Source: Limanda limanda (taxonomy: Eukaryota > Chordata > Actinopteri > Pleuronectiformes > Pleuronectidae). Taken from it: a DNA stretch of 64,000 nucleotides. The translations under genes were made by a program, and so were the position numbers. Shown here piece by piece: positions 11,961-23,643 of the stretch; positions within the stretch are counted from its first letter, which is position 1, and every line of letters begins with the position of its first letter. A model generated the notes under the pieces. The model saw only the letters and a list, made by a program, of their open reading frames with translations, did not search any database and was not told the origin of the DNA. The DNA lies in assembly GCF_963576545.1 (NCBI RefSeq), contig NC_083645.1, forward strand, positions 4,736,930-4,800,929. Reading direction: 5' to 3'.

Positions 11961-13092
11961 CAAGCTGGGAGCATGAGAAAACAAATCTACATGTGGGGGT
12001 TTAAACTGAAATACCCACACAAGGGCTAAACAAAGATATTCATTTATACTGAAAAGATGAATCCTTCAAACCGCTTTTGTGCATTAATCATGAGAAGCAG
12101 TTCTGGACTTTTCTGGTCTGACCTTAATTATTCCCTCTAATATACAACTGCCATTTCACAATTCCAGTCATTCCCAACTCTAAGTCTGGACACTGTATAT
12201 ACCCCCTAGGAATTAATGGTATGTAACGGCCACCTTAAATATACTTGTAGTTATCCTTGCTGGATCCCTCGGTGCACACTGACTTCAGTGTAATAACATC
12301 ATAAACTCTGGAGATCATACAGTGGTGTTACATGCAGAGGGTTAGGAGCAGCTCAGAGATTGGTCAAATATGGCTATAACGTGCTTTGCTATTTCTTCTG
12401 TGGAGAGACTGTGGTGCCTGTTGCTGTGACTGTGATTGATGATGAAGAAACAAGAGTGATGGGCCCGGACATTAACCACCACGGCAAAGCATTAGAACAT
12501 TAAAATAAATGTTTTTTTGTTTACAACAGAGAACTTTAGAATGTCTCTTCTGATTTCTGTATTATCTCTTTTTCTTTGTCTCATTTGTTCCATCTTTCTC
12601 TTGGAACTTAATCTTCTGTTGCATCCACAAATACATAAAAGTGAGAAACGGCCTGTTGTGGCCGACAAGTTTGGGCGATAATGAGATTGTGGTACACACT
12701 GCACACACAAGACTCCCTTGTTGATAATTTGTCTTCCCCATGCAGTCCATCTTCAGGCATGCAGCGGCACAACTCCCCGATGGATGGACCCCCCCAACTG
12801 TCACTGTGTAAATCCAAAAATATTTACAGGCCAAGTTGTCCAGTGAAGTATGAGGCATGTGTGAGGCGAGCGGCACAAGGTCAGCATCTCACGCTGACAC
12901 ATTATAGTTATCACCCAAAACTCTCAAAGGAAAAGTGATTATCACAAGGGGGACGAGTGATCATGTATAAACACGCCCTCGGTGGGGAGTTCAGCTAACC
13001 CGAGATCCTTCTGGGTCTCAGTCACACACAAAACACCCTATAGAGTTCAATGCTAATTTTATGCAAATCAAATTGAGTTTATGGTTGTGTGC

Positions 13093-13094
<2 letters not shown>
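11961..13094. other. Stretch without recognised features
   Basis: I see no gene or named repeat here. Overlapping open frames on both strands at 12560-12940 have no recognisable motif. Confidence 0.5.

Positions 13095-13177
<83 letters not shown>
13095..13177. repeat. (GA)n microsatellite
   Basis: An uninterrupted GA run of about 83 bases. The Arg-Glu and Ser-Leu repeat frames over it are artefacts. A short ATT run follows at about 13222-13241. Confidence 0.98.
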
Positions 13178-13179
<2 letters not shown>

Positions 13180-13726
13180 TGTGTGACCTTCTCCCACATG
13201 GTAATAGACAGTTGCAGGTGAATATATTATTATTATTATTATACCGGCATTGTGATCATCATCTATTTTCCACAGCAACACAAATATATTGACATTATCC
13301 TCCATCAAAGACTTCTAGGTAGTCAAACTAAATCGACTTTGAAGTGTTTGAACTCACCATATAATCTCTGTAGCTTTATTTAAAGTAAGATGGCTTTATA
13401 TCTCAGCTGGTGTTGCCTCATCTAAGAGTTTAAGAGGATGCTGGCAGAGGACAGTAACATATCAATTTATATAAATTTACAATCATTATGGCTCATTAAC
13501 CTGAGATTTATCATCAACCTCATTAGAGGCATGATGCAATTAATGATACTAAGCAGGCAGCAAGCCTGGCATGGTAAATAAAACCATCATTTACCAGAAA
13601 TGACTTGTAAATGTATTTGTTAAGACATTTAGCCCCAATCTGATTTTTTCATGTATTCAGTGAATAATATAGTCAATTATTTGCTTTGATATGCTGCTGC
13701 TGATTTATGTTAAGTCTGCACTATAG
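13178..13726. other. Stretch without recognised features
   Basis: AT-rich sequence between the GA microsatellite and the next hAT element. Nothing recognisable beyond the short ATT run. Confidence 0.6.
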
Positions 13727-13734
13727 GTCTAAAC

Positions 13735-14606
13735 CAGGGGTGTCCAAACTTTTTGTCTCGAGGGCCACATACAGAAAAAAATACCAAGGACTGGGCCACT
13801 CACGCCGCCACGCACCCCTGGACTGTTGACAGTCGCGTCGCTCAGGGCGGGGGGGCGTTCTGAGGGACAGCTAGCAAGTCAGCAAAGCAATTCACCGCCA
13901 GACCACTAGGTGGAGTAACGTTTTTTGTCAAAGACAACCTTAGAGACACCTTCTTTCTGTGTGGCAGTCTTTGTCGACTGTTTATTACTTTTTCTGGAGG
14001 ACAAATTTGTCCCTGATCATTCTGCACAGCTTCGTACACTCGTCGACCTGCAAACCGACATCAGCCGAGATCTCCTTCCAGGAATTGCAGGTCATCTGTG
14101 TGTCCTTGTATTTAGTCAGTGACGGGTTATACAAGTGGTCATACTTTCAGATCTCTTCTGCCAAGTGCTCTTCTATTTGGTCCATATCCGTTCTTAAAAA
14201 TCTTCCGTGGTTTCCCGCCGGTAATATGGGGCATGAAACCGGAAATATGACTCTGGAAAGGATGTAGTTAGCGGACCAATCACAGCCTTACGGGCTGCGT
14301 GAGGCTTGCGTAGCTTTGTCGTATAGTTACAAAAATTGGTGAACCCACATAAGCACGAAAGAAGGGACACGCAAGCACGCAAGCTCTTGCATGCCCCTTC
14401 TTGCGTGTCTCTGAAAACGCAGAAGCATACACCGGCCTCTCCCCTGTCGACAAAGCCTGGCCCCATAAAGCAAAACAAAGTGCTTTAAGTAAGTGCCATT
14501 TGAGCACATTATATTTTTGTCATATATTATATGACATTGATGCGGGCCAATTAAAAACGGATGGCGGGCCGCAGTTGGCCCGCGGGCCGTAGTTTGGACT
14601 ACCCTG
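13735..14606. mobile_element. Non-autonomous hAT transposon carrying a MADF fragment
   Basis: The left end is CAGGGGTGTCCAAACTTTTT and the right end is the inverse of CAGGGTAGTCCAAACTACGG. The flanks carry a perfect 8-bp duplication GTCTAAAC at 13727-13734 and 14607-14614. This is a typical hAT structure with ends rich in GGCC and GGGCC. The element is 872 bp and encodes no transposase. Its main internal content is a MADF-domain fragment on the minus strand (13985-14185). The exact target duplication indicates the element has not been trimmed since insertion. Confidence 0.9.
13985..14185 (-). pseudogene. MADF-domain coding fragment with one nonsense codon
   Basis: From ATG at 14185 down to TAA at 13985 there is one continuous frame of 67 codons, broken only by TGA at codon 13 (14147-14149). 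It begins MDQIEEHLAEEI. After the stop it reads KYDHLYNPSLTKYKD, then WKEISADVGLQVDEC, then LCRMIRDKFVLQKK. The spacing of LYNP, YKD, the W of WKEI, the VDEC segment and IRDKF matches MADF domains, Myb-like DNA-binding folds. MADF proteins are numerous in fish and also serve as accessory proteins of PIF/Harbinger transposons. The stop could be a single CGA-to-TGA change. The likely origin is a captured MADF-gene exon. It could instead be a relic of an accessory gene of the parent transposon. Confidence 0.75.
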
Positions 14607-14614
14607 GTCTAAAC

Positions 14615-15040
14615 CGACTGAAGCCCTTGTGCCGTATTGGGTAGTTGTAAATATTTACTGTTTTGATTAATAACTGATAAAAGTTTCTCACTATCTTTCT
14701 TTCTTTCTCTTTTTCTTATAAGTGCTTGAACTCTCGAACTTTTCACTTTTATATTGACGTTTTCTGTGTGTCAGTGACTTGAACACATCATTACTCACTC
14801 TGTCTCACGTGCACGAACACACATACAGTATTTCACGATTTGACACAGTCATGAATATGCAGGGCTCGGGATCGTGCCCCCGAACTGACAGGAAGACGAA
14901 TGATGCAATGTGCTGAAATACACACTCACTCAACACAACTTCAATTAGCTAAAAACACCAAAGTTCTGCCTATGTGGGAGTGTTTGTGTGTAAATGTACA
15001 CATTCTGTGGAGGTTGAGAGAGCGGCTGTGTGCGTTAGTT
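14615..15040. other. Stretch without recognised features
   Basis: Plain sequence between the hAT element and the GGGA tract. Nothing recognisable. Confidence 0.6.
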
Positions 15041-15158
15041 GGAGGGAGGGAGGGAGGGAGGGAGGGAGGGAGGGAGGGAGGGAGGGAGGGAGGGAGGGAG
15101 GGACGGAGGGAGGGAGGGAGGGAGGGAGGGAGGGAGGGAGGGAGAGAGAGAGAGAGAA
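15041..15158. repeat. (GGGA)n tract ending in (GA)n
   Basis: About 100 bases of GGGA units with one G-to-C change near 15103, followed by about 16 bases of GA. Runs of three Gs at this spacing can form G-quadruplexes. The Gly-Arg-Glu-Gly and Leu-Pro-Pro-Ser frames across it are artefacts. Confidence 0.97.
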
Positions 15159-16221
15159 TTCCACTGTATATGCAAGTTTCCCAAGCTGCAAATATGAATA
15201 ACTCTTATTTGACTCCATACTAGGAAAGTGGTGTTAATAGTATGCACCCTACATGTGGTATGGGGAACATGCTCGCAGGTGTTTTTCTCTGAAGGCCCGT
15301 GCACTCTAGTCTCCAGTCAGCAGGCAGCCATTTACATCCTCCTGAGCTGCAGTGAGTGTTGCTAAGTGTTTCCATTGCCAGCAACAGTCATTTGTTTGGA
15401 GCAAGGACGCCAGCATTGTTCAGGCACTCAAAGGGTGTCCCTGAATCAAATGGCGCACAGAAACAGTAAATATACATAAAATCAATGTCCAATCGGAGAT
15501 TTATGAACCGTGAACATGCAACCTGTGAATATATTTTCCGCAGTGACTGACACACACACACACGCACAACCACACGCACACGCACGCACAGAGTGAGAGC
15601 CCATTTCAGTCAACCATCTTGTAAATGGTTTACTTGTTCCCTTTAATAAAATGTATTAAATGTGTTTACCAGACCGAGTGGGTTTTACACAAGACCCTGT
15701 CAAGTTTAATTGTAAAGTTGTGATATGTCACAGCAAAAAGAATGACAGTACCCACTTGATACTGCTGTATGATTACCCTTTTAAACAAATATAGACCTTT
15801 ATCTAACTTCAGTGTGTTTAAACTCATGATGCTTGCAATTAATATTAAAATACCAGATCAACTATCTTATATTGATGAGTATTTGGCCTTATCTGATCCT
15901 TCAGAAGGCAATTTGATGGTTTTTACCAGGGGGATGGTCTCAAAAGCCTGCCTGCTGAAGATAGCAATAGTTATGGGTGTTTTAAGGGCCACTGACACAG
16001 ATAGGCTTTCTCCTGGTGCTGCTGACGGTCAGGTAGTTTTTTATGAGAGAGTGTTGCAACTGTTCTTTCCTCCTGTTCTTTTCAATGCCGTGCAGTTTCG
16101 ACTTCTAAGAATAAACTGAGAATCCTGGGATTCAGTTAGCGGCATTAGCGACAGGATGTGCACCTGCTCACACAAATTCTCGATGATGATGTGCTGCCGT
16201 CTCTCTCATAGGGGATGGGGA
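15159..16221. other. Stretch without recognised genes
   Basis: A CA- and CG-containing simple repeat lies at about 15550-15590. The open frame at 15769-16119 has no recognised motif and is probably chance. Confidence 0.5.
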
Positions 16222-16430
16222 GATGGTAAATGGTTTTGTATTTATATAGCGCCGTTCTAGTCTTGATGACCACTCAAAGCACTTTACAGTACCGTTTTAC
16301 ATTCTACCCATTCACACACACATTCATACAGTGCATTTATTAGCAGCACTTTGTTGTTCTAGACTGGGGATCGAACTGCAGGCCTTCAGGTTGGAGGATG
16401 ACCGCTCTACCCCTCAGCCAAAGCTGCCCT
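16222..16430 (-). repeat. tRNA-derived SINE, minus orientation
   Basis: Read on the minus strand, the head has GGCTGAGGGGTAGAGCGG (A-box-like) and later AGTTCGATCCCC (B-box) at about 16366-16377. These are the internal RNA polymerase III promoter elements of a tRNA. The tail reads GCGCTATATAAATACA and then CCATTTACCAT. The middle contains CACTCAAAGCACTTTACAGT on the plus strand. This head-body-tail combination is a common teleost SINE. The copy looks almost full length. I found no clear target duplication. Confidence 0.7.
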
Positions 16431-19400
16431 TGGCTGAGAGAGGATCGCAGGATTGGCAGGTTATTATTAATGAGGTTATTTTGTTTTGTCATGGACTAAA
16501 GTTGGTGGCATTCCTTCTCATCCCCCCACAAATAGCCTGCTACGTCCTAAACTACTTTGCAGTCACACACACAGCAGACACCACAGATTGAAATCTGTTC
16601 TTTATTATGCTTCTTCCTTGTAGGAGTCTTGGAGTGTGGTTGGTGTAGATAATGTGGTGTCTTTGTAATTCAGTGTGCGCAACAAATCGGTCGGTACATG
16701 GATGCATCAAGCTGCATTTACATCCTGTGATGTTTTTGGAACTCAGACCCCAGCGCATCCTTGCGTGCTCGGGGATGAATAAAGAATAACACTAGCATGA
16801 CTCCTGTCCAGCTGTTAGACACATCCTTTATTACCCTCCAGTTGCTTCCCATTACTCCAGCCTGTTTCAGTCATATCATTAACTTTATATAAATAAAAGC
16901 TTTTCATTCATATTATTGGCCTTGTGTTCAGAACTGCTATTGTCAGGCCTTTAACACGGGAGTTTTTTGGTCTGAAGGCTTGTGCATGTGTTTTCTCACT
17001 GACACTAGAAACAATCTGTAACTAGAATGGGCACATATCTCCACCACGGCTAAAACCTATTTGTCTTGTTAAGAGAGTCCAAAAAATTCAATAAATGTAT
17101 GGTTCATGCCCCACCCCTCCATTAAACTTAATGGATATCGGTTCAGTAATTTTTGCATAATGCTGAAGAAAACAACCTCCTTGGTGAGGGTAACTAAGAG
17201 ACTGCATCAGACCAGACACAATACAGAGATTTACATAAATTGAAAACGAGGGGATGCTGTGTGATACCGGCTCATTAATCCTGAACACTCTCTACTGATG
17301 AGACAGTGTGAAGAAGTAGATACGTCCTGCAACTTCCCAGGTGCACAGAGAGCCACTGTTGGTGAAGTGGGTTAGGCTGCAGGACAGTTTTTAGGCTGTT
17401 CCCATGGATATATGGTCGTACAATATCCATTCATCTTATTTTGGGAGGAGGCACAATCAAGTAAGCCAATCAACAAAACATGAAAAGCTGCTTGAAACTC
17501 TCAAGTATGCTAAATGAGGAAGAATCTAATTTGTAATTTGTGCTTCTTGGACAATTTTCCGTGATTGGCGTTGATTAGTCGACAAGACGTCCACACAAAG
17601 CCCCTGAAAACAACTGGAGCGTTTTCTGTGGCTTGGATGTTTTTTCAGACTTGGATGAGACTCTAACCTAAACTGTTAGTAATAACAAGGATGGTTGTTA
17701 GAGCAGAACTCTGAACACATACAGCGCTTTTTCATTTTTAATGCCACATTTCAAATGGTGTCAGTGCCACTGTAACTGATGAACTAACATACAGCTCTGC
17801 ACGGTTGCATCAGAAACACGGATAGTTCTATACAACCTATATATATACAGTATATATTCTATATAAACTTCACTGTAAAGCACGTAACCTCTTTGAGTCA
17901 AAGTGAGACAGTAAGATCATCTCCGTATCACAGATATTTGCTCTCCCAGAGACGTGCTGTGGCAGCTGTAAGTCTTGATTTATTCACTGTTCACCGGCTC
18001 GTTACACGTGATGGACAAGGATGAGAGAATGGAACTCGCACAATTATCTCCAACTCTCACATTTACGTCAGATGCGCGCTCATTCCTAAACTGTGTAATT
18101 GAATGCATTACATTGCCCTTACAGCGCTCCAGCTTCTCTCCATCTCCTCGTCGACACGCGACTTCTGTGCAACCTCCACTTCGTAATCGTTTCCCCAGAA
18201 GGAAACTCAACATCTGCAGTTAAACTTTGTCCATCGGGAGATAATGTTCTAATATCAATTAAAGAGCAAAAGGGGGGGGGGGGATAAATGGCAGCCGCCA
18301 ATGATGTGGGAATTCAGAAATTAAGCAGTATTCCCCTGTAACGAAGGCTCTTGAAATTGCCCTCCCATGTGTATTGCTTTCTGTGTCAATCTATTAGATC
18401 TAATGAATCCAGTGCAATAAGATCCCCATACTACTTTCTCTTATCTTTAATTTGGCGACTGACTTTTGTGGCGACCGCTGTTGTACAATCACATTCTAAT
18501 TTCCCCCCCAAAGCAAAATTTGCCCAGTCTCATGACACGCAGTCACCAATGATTAACTGTGAGCAATTACTTGAATAGAGGGGGCCTTCCTTGTCTTTTC
18601 TCCTCACCCCAGAAGAGACTCGCTATTAATTCGGCAGCGCGGTGTCTTCTTTGTGTGACCTGTCACTTTCAGAGGATTTCTCTATTCTGGGAGCAGGCGC
18701 TAACTAATCACCGGCTTGAGTTAGAACACGTTTATTTGCAGGAAAATGCACAGAATCACTCATGAGAACAGGCACACGTATGGATGGTGCTTGATCACGG
18801 TTCCTGTGTAACCTGGGGATTCAGGCCTGTCACATTGCAGCACAGATTTTCAATGGGGCCCATACATTTCCTGGTATGACACTATTATAAAGGCATTGTT
18901 AAGATAATCCTATATTAGTCCTGCAATGGGGAAATTTGCAACAAAAGGGAAAGTAAAAAATAGGCACCAGTAAGTGTAATAAATAACATGCGATATAAAC
19001 ACAAAGAATTATACAATTGTAAATAGAAATATATACAGTGTAAAAGAGTGCACAAGAACCTGCACAGAAAGGAATGGCTAATAGGAATGCTGTAAAAAAA
19101 TGTCAAGAAAAAAGGAGGTTCATAAATAAAAAGCGATAAATTAGAGATCCAGGTGTGGGGAAACTTCTTAGAAAACCCGTTTTTATTTTGAGTCTCAAAT
19201 TGGATTGGTCCATTTTCAACAAAATAAAACGAGTAAGAAATATGCTCTTGAAAAAGATAAAAATGTTAAGCTACCTTAAGATGAAATTGAATTAAACCCG
19301 CACTGACTTTTAATTTTCAAACTAATAGACATAATTTTGGTCTTTGCATTTATACATCCTAATCGTATTTCGCCTACAGTCAAAAACATGAAGCACTGGT

Positions 19401-20989
19401 TTGTGCTAAACAGCTCCACCAAGCACTGCAGTAAAATGCTGGTGTTTCTTCTGAAGTCGGTGATTAAGAGACTTTTCGAATTTTGCCCTGGGACCATCAA
19501 AATAAGAGCAGCTGATCCAAAGCACATTTAAGCTTCACATGTTTTAGGTTGATATGTAATTAAAGGAACATGCATTCTAAAATGCTCCCCACTGTTTCGA
19601 TCACCCACTGGCACCAGATGTGAGTGGGAAACAAGCCAAGACCAAGGACTTTTGCATTTTACATCACCATTCACCAATCACACACACAGAAAGGTCACAT
19701 ATTGCAGAATGTGAGTATTTGTAGGTAGTATTTTGTTCTTATTAAAGGGACTGGTGCAGTGCCTGTTAGAAACCTGCTCTTGTCCTGTGTCAATCTACTA
19801 CATCTGCTACATCTGAATATTTTTTTGTCCTCAGCGAGTCCTCCTCAAACAGTTCTAAAAATATACTGTCACTATTTAGTGCTTCAATGCTGGGAGTTGT
19901 ATGCAGAGCTTTGTATAAGCAGGTGCAGAGGAAGTTGGAAAATGTTTTGTTCATCCTACCTGATTTATCTGCAAAGACGATTTTATAGTCAATGTTTTTC
20001 ATAAATGAAACTGAAATTACTCTATTACTGTGCACGTGCGGTTTATAAAGACATTTGAATGATTTACTTAACTGATTTTTTAGAGGCCATGTTAAGAAAT
20101 CGACTCAATCTTCAGACCCAGGTGCCCAACTTTTCAAATGCTCTATAATTCAGCTCGATATGATTTGATTTTACTTTGAAGACAACTTGCTAAATATCGT
20201 TTCCATGAATGTTGCCATCATGCGATTAGCTCCCTCACTATTGTGGTGAAAACTGAAATAATCAAAAGATCAGTTGAAAATGTTTGTCCGGTTTGATGCC
20301 AATTCGAATACTACTGTTTGTTAATATTTGTTTTTAGTAATATTGAACGAATCGCACCAAACTTGGCACTGCACTTTCTCTGACCATTAAGTGTGACCAA
20401 GTTTGAAGCTGGGGAATGGTACAGACAAACAGACTTTTGTGAAAGGGTTTGGGAAAGTGTATATCTGTCTGGTTACTCTTGTATATATATATAAATACAT
20501 CCATGTATATATATTATGCTTTAACACACCCTTTTGTATACACATTGCAGAACAGCAACTCGTGTTGACTTCACATTCAGTTTGAAGAGTATTATGTTTT
20601 GGCTGCATATTCATATTACTGTTAATATGAAATGACATATTCTTTATGAGGATAAAGTGCACGCTGCCAACTTTAATTTGTGCTACTTTCCACATGATTG
20701 AAGAGATCATTTCAATTCTTACAGCTGTCTTAGTATCATTTCACTGTTTCACTCTCATTATTTTTTAAGGAGCCTCGTCTCATTAATGTTCCATTGGTCG
20801 TCTCTTTTATTTACCAGGTAAGTAGAATAATGTCCCGCTGTACTGGTGTATTAAAGTCAATCATTGGAGAAGCAAATGATGAGGCGCAGTTCAAATGCCT
20901 TGCACTAAACAAAAAATTGCAGCTTGGTTTTTAATGGTGCTCAGTCTTTCATAGAATGAATACTCATTTTAGTGAGGGCAACATATGAA
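16431..20989. other. Long stretch without recognised genes
   Basis: No exon or RNA gene is recognised. Near 17095-17170 there is a short phrase (CCCCACCCCTCCATTAAA then ATGGATATCGGTTCAGTA) typical of an old dispersed fish repeat. A similar one (CACCAAACTTGG, GTGACCAAGTTTGAAG) lies near 20355-20410. The complex, repeat-free segment at about 18300-18560 is a candidate conserved non-coding element. Confidence 0.5.
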
Positions 20990-21759
20990 AATCTGGGAAG
21001 TAAATCCTTACCAAGAAATTTCTTCACAATTGTGTTTAGGAAGGTGTGTAATATCATGTCTTAAAATGTTGAAATTCAACTCCCATGGGAAACCTCCTAA
21101 AAAATTGCTCAAAGTTGGGGTACCTGTAACCGATTTTTGAAAAATCGAAAATGTTAAATTTGGCTTTAAGAAACTTGTGAGGGGTCAAACTAGGGGTTTT
21201 TCATGATTCTGAGTTGATTGCAAGCATTAGTTTTTCACCAAAACCACTCCTTAGTGCAAAAACAGCCACCCCCACTTTTCCCACTCACTGCATTTTCAGC
21301 CATTATTCACGAATAAAGGGTTCCAAACCCCCCGCCTCCCCAAAAACAATAAAAAATAAAAATAACCCACTTAACACCATGAAAAATTCTATCTTTTTTC
21401 TATTTGTCTAAAGCAGAGGTCTTCAACAGGGGGTCCGCGGAGGTACTGCAGGGGGGTCGCAAAATCTTTGGTTGATTAGGCAATTTTTTTTTTTCACGAA
21501 TTTAAATGTCTTTCAATACACATTAACATGCATCCAACATATTGTGAGGCTGATTTGACCCTCTGCCTAACAACCTCCATCCATCCAAGATTAGGTAAGT
21601 TGTTTGCTACCCATCAGGGTCCGACATCTCACTAATGTGGGAGTATGTGTGCCATGCACAGATAGCTTGAGGATTCACTGTCTCTTCTACATGTATGTTA
21701 AAAATAAAAACATGAATCTGTGAATTACTTGAATAGCTCAGTGTTGTATGCAAGATGTA

Positions 21760-23269
21760 CAGTGGGAACGGGAAGTATTCAGACCCCTTTAAATATTTCA
21801 CTCTGTGTCATTGCAGCAATTTGCAAAAATCTAAAAAGTTCATTTTATTTCTCATTAATGTACACTCAGCACCCCATCTTGACTGAAAAAAAACAGAAAA
21901 GTAGAAATTTTTGCTAATTTATTAAAAAAGAAAAACTGAAATATCACATGGTCATAAGTATTCAGACCCTTTGCTGTGACACTCATAGTTAACTCACATG
22001 CTGTCCATTTCATCTGATCCTCCTTGAGATGGTTCTACTCCTTCATTGGAGTCCAGCTGGGTTTAATTAAACTGATTGGACTTAATTAGGAAAGGCACAC
22101 ACCTGTCTATATAAGACCTTACAGCTCACAGTGCATGTCAGAGCAAATGAGAATCATGAGGTCGAAGGAACTGCCCAAAGAGACAGACAGAATTGTGGCA
22201 AGGCACAAATCTGGCCAAGGTTACAAAATAATTTCTGCAGCACTCAAGGTTCCTAAGAGTACAGTCCTTACATAATCCTTAAATGGAAGAAGTTTGGGAC
22301 GACCAGAACTCTTCCTAGGCATGTTGTCCAGCCAAACTGAGCAATCGTGGGAGAAGAGCCTTGGTGAGAGCGGTAAAGAATAACCCAAAGATCACTGTGG
22401 CTGAGCTCCAGAGATGCAATAGGGAGATGGGAGAAAGTTCCACAAAGTCAACTATCACTGCAGTCCTCCACCAGTCGGGGCTTTATGGCAGAGTGGCCCG
22501 ACGGAAGCCTCTCCTCAGTGCAAGACATATGAAAGCCCGCATAGAGTTTGCCAAAAAACACATGAAGGACTCCCAGATTATGAGAAATAAGATTCTCTGG
22601 TCTGATGAGACCAAGTATGAACTTGTTGGCGTTAATTCTAAGCGGTATGTGTGGAGAAAACCAGGCACTGCTCATCACCTGCCCAATACAATCCCAACAG
22701 TGAAACATGGTGGTGGCAGCATCATGCTATGGGGGTGTTTTTCAGCTGCAGGGACAGGACGACTGGTTGCAATTGAAGGAAAGATGAATGCGGCCAAGTA
22801 CAGAGATATCCTAGAAGAAAACCTCCTCCAGAGTGCTCTGGCCCTCGGACTGGGCCGAAGGTTCACCTCCCAACAAGGCAATGACCCTAAGCAGACAGCT
22901 AAAATAACAAAGAAGTGGCTTCGGAACAACTCTGTGACCATTCTTGACTGGCCCAGCCAGAGCCCTGACCTAAACCCAATTGAGCATCTCTGGAGAGACC
23001 TGAAAATGGCTGTCCACCAACGTTCACCATCCAACCTGACGGAACTGGAGAGGATCTGCAACGAAGATTGGCCCCCAAATCCAGGTGTGAAAAACTTGTT
23101 GCATCATTCCCAAGAAGACTCATGGCTCATGACCCGTTTTTTTCTGTCAAGATGGGGTGCTGAGTGTACATTGATGAGAAATAAAATGAACTTTTTTGAT
23201 TTTAGCAAATGGCTGCAATGAAACAGAGTGAAAAATGTAAAGGGGTCTGAATACTTTCCGTACCCACTG
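21760..23269 (+). mobile_element. Tc1-like transposon, decayed
   Basis: Ends are CAGTGGGAACGGGAAGTATT and the inverse of CAGTGGGTACGGAAAGTATT. TA dinucleotides stand at 21758-21759 and 23270-23271, the obligatory target of Tc1/mariner elements. A second internal copy of the end motif, AAGTATTCAGACCC, lies at about 21956-21969 on the left, giving the IR/DR layout. Its right-hand partner is gone because of a deletion near 23138 that also removed the transposase C-terminus. It sits inside a hAT that sits inside the palindrome arm. Confidence 0.96.
22156..23140 (+). pseudogene. Tc1-like transposase, frameshifted, missing a catalytic Asp
   Basis: The cut-and-paste enzyme of the surrounding element. 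The start ATG at 22156 leads MRSKELPKETDRIVARHKSG and GYKIISAALKVPKSTV, the first helix-turn-helix. Then a frameshift and stops occur near 22265-22345. From 22361 a long frame carries the second DNA-binding part and the DDE domain: WSDETK (first Asp), then SQQGNDPKQTA, then PDLNPIEHLW (Glu). Counting back 34 residues from the Glu puts the second catalytic position on the Gly of QQGNDPK (codon GGC at 22877-22879). Family members have Asp there. The true C-terminus is lost by a deletion around 23138, after which the frame runs into end sequence. The enzyme is inactive on several counts. Confidence 0.95.
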
Positions 23270-23643
23270 TATGTTTATAAATGGCAGTGGCATGGCCACC
23301 CTGTACCTTGCACATGTTAAAAACATGAATATATGTTCCTGTGTATTATTTGAATAGCTTAGTATTGAATGCACAATATCAGGGTAGTTATGTTTATACA
23401 TGGCACTAGGCCCAATTTAATATAAAACACAATTTTATACAATATATATAGTAGGGGGTCCCTGCTCCATCTCTCCATCTGTTTGGGGGTCCTTGGCCTG
23501 AAAAACGTTAAAGACCCCTGGTCTAAAGCAATAGCCTTATGGAAAGGTAATAATTGTCAGGGCAGCATTAGTTTTTCACCAAAACTGCTCCCTTGTGGAA
23601 AAACAGACATTTGAATTTTTAAAAGTAGCGTTATTCGTTTATT

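Larger units (their letters stand above)
21414..23520. mobile_element. Non-autonomous hAT, split by a Tc1 insertion
   Basis: The left end is CAGAGGTCTTCAACAGGGGG and the right end is the inverse of CAGGGGTCTTTAACGTTTTT. An exact 8-bp duplication GTCTAAAG lies at 21406-21413 and 23521-23528. The opposite palindrome arm shows the same target once and uninterrupted (25337-25344), direct proof of insertion after the arms formed. Without the Tc1 element inside, it is about 600 bp and has no coding capacity. Phrases around AATAGCT.AGT.TTG.ATGCA occur before and after the Tc1 insert, so the element has an internal tandem repeat. Confidence 0.93.

Noticed and set aside
13018..13308. Open frames with Arg-Glu or Ser-Leu repeats
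   Set aside because: They come only from the GA microsatellite.
14900..15304. Gly-Arg-Glu-Gly and Pro-Pro-Ser-Leu repeat frames
   Set aside because: Artefacts of the GGGA tract.
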